A stretch of 64,000 nucleotides of DNA from UBA961 sp049317525. GTDB lineage: Bacteria > Bacteroidota > Ignavibacteria > Kapaibacteriales > UBA961. Position 1 is the stretch's first letter; every line of letters begins with the position of its first letter. The notes under the pieces were generated by a model, which was not told where the DNA came from, made no database searches, and worked only from the letters and a program-made list of their open reading frames with translations. The position numbers and the translations under genes are program-made. Positions 1 through 8,311 of this stretch are shown here, piece after piece. Where the stretch lies: contig JBMOIC010000007.1 of the NCBI GenBank assembly GCA_049317525.1, forward strand, positions 31,163 to 95,162, read 5' to 3'.

Positions 1-296
1 ACAAAAGGTAATAGAATTGATTTGTGGGGAATAGGAGATTGTAAAGAGTAGTTCATATAAATGAGTATTTTTTTTGTGTAGTTTTACTAATCTGCAAATT
101 CTTTAAGTTGCCAATAGTCATTAAGTTATAGATAGATATATGACTACATTTTTAAATATATAAAACATATCAAGTTTTTCAAATATGAGGGTATGGCTAA
201 GAATAATTAAAATCTAGGGCTGAGAACAAAATTGAATAGAATACAAGAAATTGAACAATTGTTAATTAGATAAAAAAACCATGAGTGTATGATCAT
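1..296. other. Upstream region of the F1-like ATPase operon, no gene seen
   Basis: This AT-rich stretch has stops in all forward frames within the first 51 bases, and I see no coding sequence on either strand. It should hold the promoter of the F1-like operon, but I found no convincing TTG / TAnnTTTG pair. The DNA before position 1 is unseen, so genes for missing F0 subunits could in principle lie further upstream. Confidence 0.5.
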
Positions 297-2093
297 ATGG
301 GTACTAATACGGTTATTGGAAAAATATCTGCTGTACGAGGTACAGTTTGTGATATTAGATTTGATAATTTATCAAATGATAATCTTCCAGAGATTTATCA
401 TTTATTAGAAGTAACAGACGAAAGTTATACTAAGAATAATGACAAAGATGAATTTAGACTTCCACCATTAAAAATGGAGGTATTATCTCATTTAGGTGAT
501 AATACAGTAAGAGCATTAGCATTGGGTAATACTTTTATGTTAGGTAGGGAAATGGAAGTATCTTATCACAAAGAACAATTACGTTTTCCTGTAAATATTA
601 CAGGAAGAATGTTTAATACATTGGGAGACACAATAGATGGTTTTGGGGATTCTTATGCAATAACAGACAAAGTAGAAAATATTGCTGAAATTCAACACTA
701 TGGTAAAGAAAATCTGCAAGACATACAAGAAGAGGGGAAGCTGAAGATTATCAGAGAAGAAATTATACAAGATCCACCTGCATTTAAAGATATATCAGAA
801 TCTACAGATTTACTCCATACATATATTAAAGTTGTAGATGTAATTTGTCCAATTGCCAAAGGGAGTAAAGTAGGCTTTTTTGGTGGTGCTGGAACAGGAA
901 AAACAGTATTCATCAAAGAACTAATAAATACTCTTACTGAAAAAGAGCATTGTAAAACTATATTTGCTGGAGTTGGAGAAAGAACTAGAGAAGGAGCCGA
1001 ATTATGGGAAGAATTTACTAAGCTTCACAATCAAAAAATAGATGATACTAAGGATAAACCATCGGGAGAAAAACCGGGAATAATGCATAATCTAAGTTTT
1101 ATTTTTGGACAAATGAATGAACCACCAGGTATAAGATTTAGAACTGCTCATTCAGCGGTAAGAGTTGCTGAATATTTTAGGGATCAGCAACAGAATGAAA
1201 ATTCAAAAAAGGGCAATAATGTCATGTTGTTTATTGACAATATTTTTCGTTTTGTACAAGCAGGATCTGAAGTATCAACACTTTTAGGAAGAATACCATC
1301 AAGTGTTGGATATCAACCAACTTTGGAAATGGAAATCGGGGATTTACAAGAAAGGATATGTTCAACAAAACATGGTAGTATCACATCTATACAAGCTGTA
1401 TATGTACCTGCTGATGATATGACTGATCCTGCACCTACAGCAATTTTTGCCCATTTAGATTCAAAAATCGTTTTGAATCGAGATATAGCAGCTAAAAGTT
1501 TATATCCAGCAGTAGATATTCTTGAATCAGGATCTAATTTAATCAGTAAGATCGACAGTGAATTTGCAAAAAAGATAGTAGAAACTTATTTCGATGAAAT
1601 AAACGAGAAATTCTTTACTAAGGATTCAATAGAAATATTACTTGTTAATCAACAATATATATCCAAAAAAGTAAAGGAAATTTTATCTAAAGATAAAGAA
1701 TTAGAAAAGATTATAAATTTATTGGGTATAGACCAATTAACAGATGATCAAAGGAACTTGCACAAAAGGGCAATAGCTTTAAAGTATTTCTTTACACAAC
1801 CATTTGAGGTATCAAAGAAATTTTCTGGACAAGCAGGAAAACGTGTGCCTATTTGGGATAGTTTATTTGGTTGTTTAGTACTATGTGTTCATAAAGATAT
1901 CGCAAACCTTGAAGAAAATGTCTTGTTATTATTAAAAGATATAGGTGGAATTTACTCATCGTTTTTAGAAAATAATGATACCAAAAAAAGTAAATTAACC
2001 GATCAAACATTTGTGAATTTTATTAACAGTTTGCCGAATGCAATGAATAATAGCGAATTGTTGAATAAATGGATCGGAGAAATTCGTGGATAA
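297..2093 (+). CDS. atpD: F1-type ATPase beta subunit, divergent
   Basis: This is the catalytic beta subunit of an F1-type rotary ATPase. Visible motifs are the P-loop GGAGTGKT (about residue 196), GERTREG with the catalytic Glu (about 227), MNEPPG, the Walker B segment LFIDN (about 311), SVGYQPTL, VPADDMTDPAP and the nucleotide-binding YPAVD. The DELSEED lever region reads DQLTDDQ (about 479). At 598 residues it is over 100 longer than usual; extra sequence lies before PPAF (about 110-160), after FRD, and at a C-terminus unlike the standard ending. I start at ATG 297 (MGTNTVIG); an in-frame GTG at 285 is also possible, and neither has a clear ribosome site. It is first in a six-gene operon and overlaps the next gene. 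Assignment to the beta family is certain. Coupling to protons is doubtful because no a or c subunit gene is nearby. Confidence 0.95.
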   Translation: MGTNTVIGKISAVRGTVCDIRFDNLSNDNLPEIYHLLEVTDESYTKNNDKDEFRLPPLKMEVLSHLGDNTVRALALGNTFMLGREMEVSYHKEQLRFPVNITGRMFNTLGDTIDGFGDSYAITDKVENIAEIQHYGKENLQDIQEEGKLKIIREEIIQDPPAFKDISESTDLLHTYIKVVDVICPIAKGSKVGFFGGAGTGKTVFIKELINTLTEKEHCKTIFAGVGERTREGAELWEEFTKLHNQKIDDTKDKPSGEKPGIMHNLSFIFGQMNEPPGIRFRTAHSAVRVAEYFRDQQQNENSKKGNNVMLFIDNIFRFVQAGSEVSTLLGRIPSSVGYQPTLEMEIGDLQERICSTKHGSITSIQAVYVPADDMTDPAPTAIFAHLDSKIVLNRDIAAKSLYPAVDILESGSNLISKIDSEFAKKIVETYFDEINEKFFTKDSIEILLVNQQYISKKVKEILSKDKELEKIINLLGIDQLTDDQRNLHKRAIALKYFFTQPFEVSKKFSGQAGKRVPIWDSLFGCLVLCVHKDIANLEENVLLLLKDIGGIYSSFLENNDTKKSKLTDQTFVNFINSLPNAMNNSELLNKWIGEIRG

Positions 2094-2514
2094 TATATAC
2101 ATAAATATATTTCATTCAAATGGATTGTACTCCGAAGAAACATCAAATAAAGATGTGGCGTGTACAAAGCTTATCTATTCAAGTTTACTTTCTTCTAAAG
2201 AGTTTCTTTTAGGAGATGAGAATAGAACTTCTAACATAGAAATTGATAGTGCCAATTATTCACTGAAATCATCATTAGATCAACAAGCTTTTGGAACTGT
2301 AGAAATAGTTCCAAATGAATTTCCACAACTGGCTTTAATTCAGGATATAAACTCAATTAAAGTAGAAATAAATCAAGAAGAAAAAAATATAATTGATATA
2401 ATTAATTTAAATCAAAAGCATGAAAACAGAAAATGTTTATTGTTTGGATCTTATGATAGGGAACAAATTGAAACTAGAAAATATAAGGTTAACTTATTTC
2501 TTTTGAGTGAATAA
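2086..2514 (+). CDS. Small protein at the epsilon-subunit position of the F1-like operon
   Basis: This 142-residue soluble protein lies directly after the beta gene, where Bacteroidota operons carry atpC (epsilon). It starts at GTG 2086 inside the end of the beta gene, with a CGGAG ribosome site about 8 bases before it, so translation is probably coupled. I see no signal peptide, membrane helix or clear epsilon motif. The epsilon role rests on position, size and a predicted beta-rich N-terminal half. It could be an extremely diverged epsilon or an unrelated replacement. A structure prediction compared with the epsilon beta-sandwich and helix hairpin would decide. Confidence 0.6.
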   Translation: MDNIYINIFHSNGLYSEETSNKDVACTKLIYSSLLSSKEFLLGDENRTSNIEIDSANYSLKSSLDQQAFGTVEIVPNEFPQLALIQDINSIKVEINQEEKNIIDIINLNQKHENRKCLLFGSYDREQIETRKYKVNLFLLSE

Positions 2515-2539
2515 TATATTCACATAATAGGAGAAGACT

Positions 2540-3256
2540 GTGGATTCAACATCGATAATTGGAGTTTTGCCAGATAAAGTTGTTATATGGGTTCAATTTG
2601 GTACTAGATATTTTATTGATTATATATATCTCATCATAGGAATACCATTGTTTATTGACTTTTTAGTTGCTTGGTCACCTAAATTAGGGATGCAATTTGG
2701 CTTAACCAATAATGATAATTCAGAAAGCAATGCTAAGGATAGTTCAGATACAGTAAATAATGTTCAGCTAGATGATAAATTTAAGTTTATGTATATATAT
2801 GCTAGAAATCCGAAATTATTTACTTCAAAAGATAAACTTGAAACGTTGGATAAAGAAATAGTTGATATAAGAAGTTCATATCAACCTCATGAAGACAAAG
2901 GGAAAAGTAAAACTACTGGAAATCAATCAAAAAGTTCTTCACAAAAGAAAAGTTTAGAAAAAAACAGTAAACAAAAAAAGAAATCATCAGAAAAAGTATC
3001 AAATAGCTTTGTTGATAGATTATTAAAAAGTGGATTAAATGCCATACACCTTACATTTATTGCTGTAGTGATAGCTGTAAATATTGCGGGATATATACAT
3101 TATGGTTCACTGTTTGATAAGTACTTTAAGATGACAGACAAAGGTTATGTTTTAAAATATGATGCCTTAGAAAATATAAATAAAGAAGAAAAAGAAGAAG
3201 TATTAAATATGAATGTAAAAGTCGAACTTATCAATGAAGCAAAATATATTAAATAA
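2540..3256 (+). CDS. Two-helix membrane protein replacing F0 genes in the F1-like operon
   Basis: I do not recognise this 238-residue protein. It has a hydrophobic segment at about residues 11-45 (IYLIIGIPLFIDFLVAW), a charged middle region, a low-complexity Lys/Ser-rich linker (about 115-155, SSSQKKSLEK), a second membrane segment at about 165-192 (LTFIAVVIAVNIAG) and a charged tail. The GTG start at 2540 has a good AGGAG site at 2528-2532. It occupies the place where atpB-atpE-atpF stand in a normal Bacteroidota operon. It lacks the arginine helix of subunit a, the short helix hairpin of subunit c and the long amphipathic helix of subunit b. It is the natural candidate for the membrane anchor or coupling partner of this F1-like motor, which is inference from context only. 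Confidence 0.6.
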   Translation: MDSTSIIGVLPDKVVIWVQFGTRYFIDYIYLIIGIPLFIDFLVAWSPKLGMQFGLTNNDNSESNAKDSSDTVNNVQLDDKFKFMYIYARNPKLFTSKDKLETLDKEIVDIRSSYQPHEDKGKSKTTGNQSKSSSQKKSLEKNSKQKKKSSEKVSNSFVDRLLKSGLNAIHLTFIAVVIAVNIAGYIHYGSLFDKYFKMTDKGYVLKYDALENINKEEKEEVLNMNVKVELINEAKYIK

Positions 3257-3258
3257 AT

Positions 3259-3807
3259 ATGAACAATATCCAATCATATATTCAAATAATTGGTGAATTA
3301 GGTAAGCAACAAGATTTGTCACCTAAAGTTATTATATCTGATCTATTGTGTATTGACACATTAGCAACAAGATATATTCAATCTGGAATTAAAGATTTAA
3401 CTGAAGATTATGCATGGGAAGAATTTTTATATAATCTTAATATGATTCTGCAAACAAATATAGGGAAGGTTTTTATTAGTTGTTTACACGATATAGTTAG
3501 TAAAGTTCCTAAGGCTAATATACTACAAGACTTATCATTAATTTCTGAAAATATTGTAGAGATTGAAGTTGATTTATCTCACTATACTAGCGTTAACGAA
3601 AAAGAAATGAACAAACTTATTACTATAATTCAAAACAAATATACTTCGAGATTTATCATATTATCTGTATTACATCCAAATGGAAATTGGACAACAAATT
3701 ATATAAGTACATATAAATATAAAAAACCTGTTAGGAAGGATATTAGCGATTTAGATACTTTATTATCCTTATATCTTGAAATTAACAGCGGAGAACAATA
3801 TGAATGA
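3259..3807 (+). CDS. Delta-subunit-like protein of the F1-like ATPase
   Basis: This 182-residue soluble protein has the length of F1 delta (atpH) and sits directly before the alpha gene, the standard atpH position. The N-terminal two thirds look helical. The C-terminal part has a helix then strand pattern (VNEKEMNKLITIIQ followed by RFIILSVL) resembling the end of delta subunits, but the usual Gly-rich signature is absent. Delta joins the F1 head to the peripheral stalk. Here no b subunit is encoded, so its partner may be the membrane protein just upstream. The gene follows that one by two bases and overlaps the alpha start by eight. Remote homology is plausible but not proven by eye. Confidence 0.55.
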   Translation: MNNIQSYIQIIGELGKQQDLSPKVIISDLLCIDTLATRYIQSGIKDLTEDYAWEEFLYNLNMILQTNIGKVFISCLHDIVSKVPKANILQDLSLISENIVEIEVDLSHYTSVNEKEMNKLITIIQNKYTSRFIILSVLHPNGNWTTNYISTYKYKKPVRKDISDLDTLLSLYLEINSGEQYE

Positions 3808-5686
3808 AAATATGGAGCTTAATGAGCTTAAAAAAGCCATATCAACTAAATTAGAAAAACTGATTACGATTAAGTCAACCAAAGATAGTAATCAAGAATA
3901 TAAAGGTTATGTACTCAAATTCTCTGATGGAGTAGCGCGAGTTTTAGGGATAACAAAAGCTAGAATAGGACAAAGGCTTACATTTTATTCTGAAATTATA
4001 AATGAAAATGGTGAAAAGAAACATATTCTTATTGATGGTATGATTATGGACATTGAACCACAGTGGACAGAATGTATTGTTTTTGGGGAAGAGCGCTTTA
4101 TAAAAGAAGGACAAACTGTAGAAATAAAAACAGAAGATAGAAATTTACCATTTACAATAAACTATTCTGATTCATATCTAGGAAAAGTTATTGATCCATT
4201 ATGTAATGAGCAAAAGATAGATAATGATACTTCTGAATTTGAAGGTGTTGATGATATTAAAATTCATAAATTAAGTATTGAAGTTCCTGCTCCACTAATT
4301 GCTAATCGTGCACCAGTAAATAAACCCTTATTTACTGGTATAAAAGTAGTTGATTCTGTTCTTCCTATTGGTTTAGGGCAAAGAATGTTAATTATCGGGG
4401 ATAGGGGCACAGGTAAGTCAGCTTTAGCTAAAACTATGATGATAAATTATGGTATAAATGGTTCTGTAGGAATTGAAAAATCATCAGATTTAAAGAATAA
4501 TAAAAAGGTTTTTATATATACTGCTATTGGTAAAAAGATATCTGAGATAAAATCAATCTACTCAGATCTATCAAAAGCTAATATAGATTTTATAGTCGTA
4601 CTAACTAAAGCAAATGATCCTGCTTCATTAGTATATATTGCCCCTTTTGCTGCAACTTCGATTGCAGAATATTATCGAGATCTTGGTCGAGATGTAGTAA
4701 TAGTTTACGATGATTTAACTAACCATGCAAATGCATATAGACATGTTTCATTATTGCTAAAAAGACCACCTGGAAGAGAAGCTTATCCCGGAGATATTTT
4801 CTATTTACACTCACGTTTATTAGAACGCTCATCTAACGTTTTTCTGAAAAAAACAAAAAAGGGATATAAACATAGTTCTGCGGAAGAATGGAGCATTTCA
4901 AATCAAAATCAAAAAGATAAAGATTTTATTACCGCTTCAATTACCGCATTGCCTATTGTACAAACAAAGGAAAGTGATTTTAGTGCATATGTTCCTACAA
5001 ATATAGTTTCAATAACAGATGGTCAAATTTATCTTGATCCAACTTTAATGAACAATGATGTATTCCCTGCAGTTCATGTTGGTTTATCTGTTTCAAGATT
5101 AGGTGGAGATGCTCAAAACAATATCATTAAAGCACTAACTAAAAGTATAAAAGGTGATTTAGCTGCTTATAATGATAAAATGAAATATAGTACTTATGGT
5201 TTAGAGCTAGATGAAATTGGTACTAAAGCTATTTATCATGGTAAAAGAATAATACTATTCTTTAAACAAAGATTATTAGAGACAAGCTCAGAACTTGATA
5301 CAGCTAAAGGTATTAGTTTAATATATATGTGTAAGTACTTTGAGGAATTATTCTGGAGTCAATTGAATAAAGAAAATGTAATTCAATATGAAAAACAGTT
5401 ATCAAGATTATTAAAAAAACCTTTTGAATACTCAGGCACAGAACCAATCAAGATATCAAGCAAGAAAATACTATTAGATAAATATTTTGCTTTGAATAAG
5501 TTTGGTATGATAAAGCCAGATGATGTATCAAAAATTAGTGAGAATTTTATTATTCTAAAAAATGATAATTATATGATTTTACGAGAATTTGTAGATTTCT
5601 TTCATCTTGAAGAAGAGAAGAAAGTTGAAGATATGTCTTTAGATGAGATATATGATTCTTTAGTAAAAGTAATTGTTACGAAATAA
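3800..5686 (+). CDS. atpA: F1-type ATPase alpha subunit, divergent
   Basis: This is the non-catalytic alpha subunit of the F1 hexamer. It shows the P-loop GDRGTGKS (about residue 200), the acidic strand VIVYDDLT (about 301), RPPGREAYPGD, YLHSRLLERS, the Bacteroidota-type SITDGQIYL and the arginine finger in GLSVSRLGG (about 431). At 628 residues it is about 100 longer than typical; the extra length is mainly in the C-terminal domain and in an insertion after the LLERS motif. I start at ATG 3800 because GGAGA at 3790-3794 lies just upstream; it overlaps the delta-like gene by 8 bases. An upstream TTG at 3776 is less likely. The intact arginine finger argues for an active ATPase rather than a decaying copy. 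Confidence 0.95.
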   Translation: MNENMELNELKKAISTKLEKLITIKSTKDSNQEYKGYVLKFSDGVARVLGITKARIGQRLTFYSEIINENGEKKHILIDGMIMDIEPQWTECIVFGEERFIKEGQTVEIKTEDRNLPFTINYSDSYLGKVIDPLCNEQKIDNDTSEFEGVDDIKIHKLSIEVPAPLIANRAPVNKPLFTGIKVVDSVLPIGLGQRMLIIGDRGTGKSALAKTMMINYGINGSVGIEKSSDLKNNKKVFIYTAIGKKISEIKSIYSDLSKANIDFIVVLTKANDPASLVYIAPFAATSIAEYYRDLGRDVVIVYDDLTNHANAYRHVSLLLKRPPGREAYPGDIFYLHSRLLERSSNVFLKKTKKGYKHSSAEEWSISNQNQKDKDFITASITALPIVQTKESDFSAYVPTNIVSITDGQIYLDPTLMNNDVFPAVHVGLSVSRLGGDAQNNIIKALTKSIKGDLAAYNDKMKYSTYGLELDEIGTKAIYHGKRIILFFKQRLLETSSELDTAKGISLIYMCKYFEELFWSQLNKENVIQYEKQLSRLLKKPFEYSGTEPIKISSKKILLDKYFALNKFGMIKPDDVSKISENFIILKNDNYMILREFVDFFHLEEEKKVEDMSLDEIYDSLVKVIVTK

Positions 5687-5707
5687 ATAGATAATATATA
5701 AGCCAAT

Positions 5708-6700
5708 ATGTCTCAAAGCCAACATATAAAGAGTGAAATACAAGAAATAGGGAAATTAAAGGATATTGCAGAAATAATGTCTGCTATGTCTGCTGCTAAT
5801 TTAGCTCTATTTCAAAAAGTAAAACTTAAAACAGAAATACGGATAGATGAATCATCCTTTGAACATGGTGTTATATCCTCTCATATAGGTTTCAAAGCAT
5901 TAGATACGATCTTCGGATTATTTAATCCAAACTATACTTCTTTTATAAAAACTAGTAATAATAAGGTAGTTCCACTAGAAGAAGAATATGCTTTGAATGT
6001 ATTTATTGGAAGTGATATGGGTTTCTGTGGTAAATTTAATAAGTCTATAAAAGATATTGTAAGAGTCGAAAAGACATTAAAATCAAAACACCACTATATT
6101 GGTAAACAACTAACAAGTCTTTCTTCGAAACCTTCTCATTTTCCATCTTTTAAAGACAAATCCAAAGATATAGATAAAAGTGTTTCAGTAATTGATATAA
6201 TATCAGAATATTTCAATATACTTTATTTTGGTTCTAATCCGATTATACAATCAAATACAAAGGTAATCAGATATATATTTAATGTATTAGTGAAAGGTAA
6301 GATTATTCCTATAGCTTGTGATATAAATATTGAGATGAATATTTTGTTAAATAATCATAGTAATAATATATATAATAATGTGATTATGGATTTATACAAG
6401 TCCTCAGATCCTAGTCATATTCCAGAATATATAATACTTGATCCTAATATTGAAGAAATTAAAAAAGCAATTATCCAAATATCAAAGCAATATTTGATAT
6501 CAATATCAACTACAATCTTAGTAGAAAGTCTGATAGCAGAAAACCAAGTTAGAAGTAGCTCTATGGAAACTACTAAAGATGAAGCTCAACAGATTATGTA
6601 TAAACTTAATAAGAAGCTAGCTAAAGAAAGACAAGCTAAAATTACAGGTGAGTTAATTGAGTTAATTACCTCCTTTACTTCTCTTAACGATTCTAATTAA
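5708..6700 (+). CDS. atpG: F1-type ATPase gamma subunit, divergent
   Basis: This is the central rotor shaft of the F1-like ATPase. The N-terminal helix keeps the gamma pattern (IKSEIQEIGKLKDIAEIMSA), the core signature reads SDMGFCGKFN (about residue 102), and the C-terminal helix keeps the pattern of canonical gammas (SSMETTKDEAQQ ... KERQAKITGELIELI). Both coiled-coil ends that insert into the alpha-beta hexamer are therefore present. At 330 residues it is somewhat longer than the usual 285-300, with extra sequence around residues 115-160 in the globular part that would contact epsilon and the c-ring. It is the last gene of the operon; the next gene is convergent. A retained rotor without a ring gene is the striking point of this locus. 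Confidence 0.92.
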   Translation: MSQSQHIKSEIQEIGKLKDIAEIMSAMSAANLALFQKVKLKTEIRIDESSFEHGVISSHIGFKALDTIFGLFNPNYTSFIKTSNNKVVPLEEEYALNVFIGSDMGFCGKFNKSIKDIVRVEKTLKSKHHYIGKQLTSLSSKPSHFPSFKDKSKDIDKSVSVIDIISEYFNILYFGSNPIIQSNTKVIRYIFNVLVKGKIIPIACDINIEMNILLNNHSNNIYNNVIMDLYKSSDPSHIPEYIILDPNIEEIKKAIIQISKQYLISISTTILVESLIAENQVRSSSMETTKDEAQQIMYKLNKKLAKERQAKITGELIELITSFTSLNDSN

Positions 6701-6734
6701 TATCTATCGTTTTAGTTAATATATTTTTATTTCT

Positions 6735-7496
6735 CTATCTCTTTAAAACTCCAATCATAACCCCAAATGCTCCGTCTAATTGAATCCACCTTTTATATGG
6801 AGCATATGTTCTGGAAATTGCTCCATCTAAATATAGTGCTTGTTCACAATGCTGATTTTTAAAATAATTGGCAAATTCATAGAGTGTAATTGGCTTTCTA
6901 GACATAGCAAAAATCAATTTCCCCTTTTTAGAGATTCCTACTCCATTACGTATATTGAAATATCCTGAAGTATCTGAAAAATATGGATTTATACGATTAT
7001 TGATAAGTAACATTGGTCCAGACTGAGTAGCATGCTTTACATTGTGTATCTTATGATAATCTTTAGCTAAACATATCCCAGGTTTATCATCTTTAGTACA
7101 ATAGAATACTCCATTTGGTTGAATAAAGAAATTCCCTGATCCAGATTGCATATTCAAATGCTGATATTGAATATTATTTGCAATATATAAACCAACTGGA
7201 ATAAATCCCCTGTGATACATCCCGCCATTCATCGCAAATAGTAAATGTTTATTATACTTTTCAATGTATTGTTTTAATCTACCTAATGTCTTTAAAAAAA
7301 CTCTTGAATCGTCTTTCCAATAAAAGGCTATTATTTCTTTTTGTGGATTATATATATGTAGAATAAAATCCTTGTTTTGTAAGTCCCTAGCCATATGCTC
7401 AGGATTTATAATAGGATCACTAATTAATATTTGACTATATAAAGGGTTTGATATACAACAAATAGATATAATAATTATTATGATATTAAATAACAT
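6735..7496 (-). CDS. Phosphodiester glycosidase-like (DUF2233/NAGPA) secreted protein
   Basis: The protein starts with a hydrophobic signal or anchor (residues 1-20) and continues with the DUF2233/NAGPA fold. Motifs are AMNGGMY (about 88), PVGLYI, TQSGPMLL, RNGVGI and ALYLDGAISR (about 223). Family members include the mammalian uncovering enzyme that cleaves GlcNAc-phosphodiesters, and bacterial YigE/YiiQ-type proteins of mostly unknown substrate. The location is probably periplasm or cell surface. It is transcribed convergently to the F1-like operon with a 34-base gap and lies downstream of a lipoprotein gene on the same strand. The family call is good; the substrate is unknown. Confidence 0.8.
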   Translation of the reverse strand: MLFNIIIIIISICCISNPLYSQILISDPIINPEHMARDLQNKDFILHIYNPQKEIIAFYWKDDSRVFLKTLGRLKQYIEKYNKHLLFAMNGGMYHRGFIPVGLYIANNIQYQHLNMQSGSGNFFIQPNGVFYCTKDDKPGICLAKDYHKIHNVKHATQSGPMLLINNRINPYFSDTSGYFNIRNGVGISKKGKLIFAMSRKPITLYEFANYFKNQHCEQALYLDGAISRTYAPYKRWIQLDGAFGVMIGVLKR

Positions 7497-7544
7497 ATAT
7501 ATGTTGAATTGTTACTCATTATTTTCAATAAATGTTAAGAATAA

Positions 7545-8177
7545 TTATTTATTTATCATATTTTGTATTTCATTATAGGTAGTATTAAAAGATGAAAGAT
7601 ATCGCTTTAATTCTTTTTCTTTTTTTATTGTTTTACTCTTCTTAAAATCTCCACCATCACAATCATTTGATTTTGTAATAAGAGTAATAAGATTACCTGT
7701 TTTATCATAATAAGCCCTAGATTCATCGCTACAAGCTTCGGCTCCACCTGATTGTAAGACGAAAAACACACTTCCATCTTTTAGATATATAGAATATTCA
7801 TTTAACCATTCATGTCCATTAAAATTAGCAGTATACATACTATACTGTTCATTTATTTGACAAAATGAAGCTGTTTGTTCATATGATTGTTCTTCACTAT
7901 CTTCAAATGGAGTTTCCTTTGCTATTTTCTTCCCATTTTTACATTCAATCTTACTTTTATTCTTACTTAAAAGTTGTACTTCTTCATACATTGCTTTAAT
8001 TTCTGCAATCCTTGATGCAGTGTCTTGAACTATAGTTTCAGGAACAATTTCTGTTTTTGTTGAATCTACCTTATTCAGTTTTTCAATAGAAGTATTTTCT
8101 TCAATTTTCTTCCCACAACCCAAAATCAATAATGTAAAAATGAATACGATACTTGTTAAAGCGAATTGTTTTTTCAT
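7545..8177 (-). CDS. Putative lipoprotein of unknown function
   Basis: This 210-residue protein has a lipoprotein signal peptide: a basic start, a hydrophobic core and the lipobox LILGC with Cys at about residue 21. After a charged linker the mature domain contains QSGGAEACSDESRAYYDK and a Cys-Asp-Gly-Gly segment, and ends in helices. I cannot assign a family. It lies just upstream of the DUF2233 gene on the same strand and may be co-transcribed with it. Confidence 0.7.
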   Translation of the reverse strand: MKKQFALTSIVFIFTLLILGCGKKIEENTSIEKLNKVDSTKTEIVPETIVQDTASRIAEIKAMYEEVQLLSKNKSKIECKNGKKIAKETPFEDSEEQSYEQTASFCQINEQYSMYTANFNGHEWLNEYSIYLKDGSVFFVLQSGGAEACSDESRAYYDKTGNLITLITKSNDCDGGDFKKSKTIKKEKELKRYLSSFNTTYNEIQNMINK

Positions 8178-8311
8178 GATAAACCCCAGTAATAAATCAA
8201 TTAATAATAAAATATCATATTTAGTGTATTATATGTGTAATTATCTTAACCTTTTGTAAGCTACACAATATTTATAAGTTAGCATAGATGATGAACACGA
8301 TAACAATCATA

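Noticed and set aside
297..6700. Decaying duplicate (pseudogenes) of an ATP synthase operon
   Set aside because: All six reading frames are intact with tight coupling, and catalytic motifs are conserved; decay would not spare these selectively.
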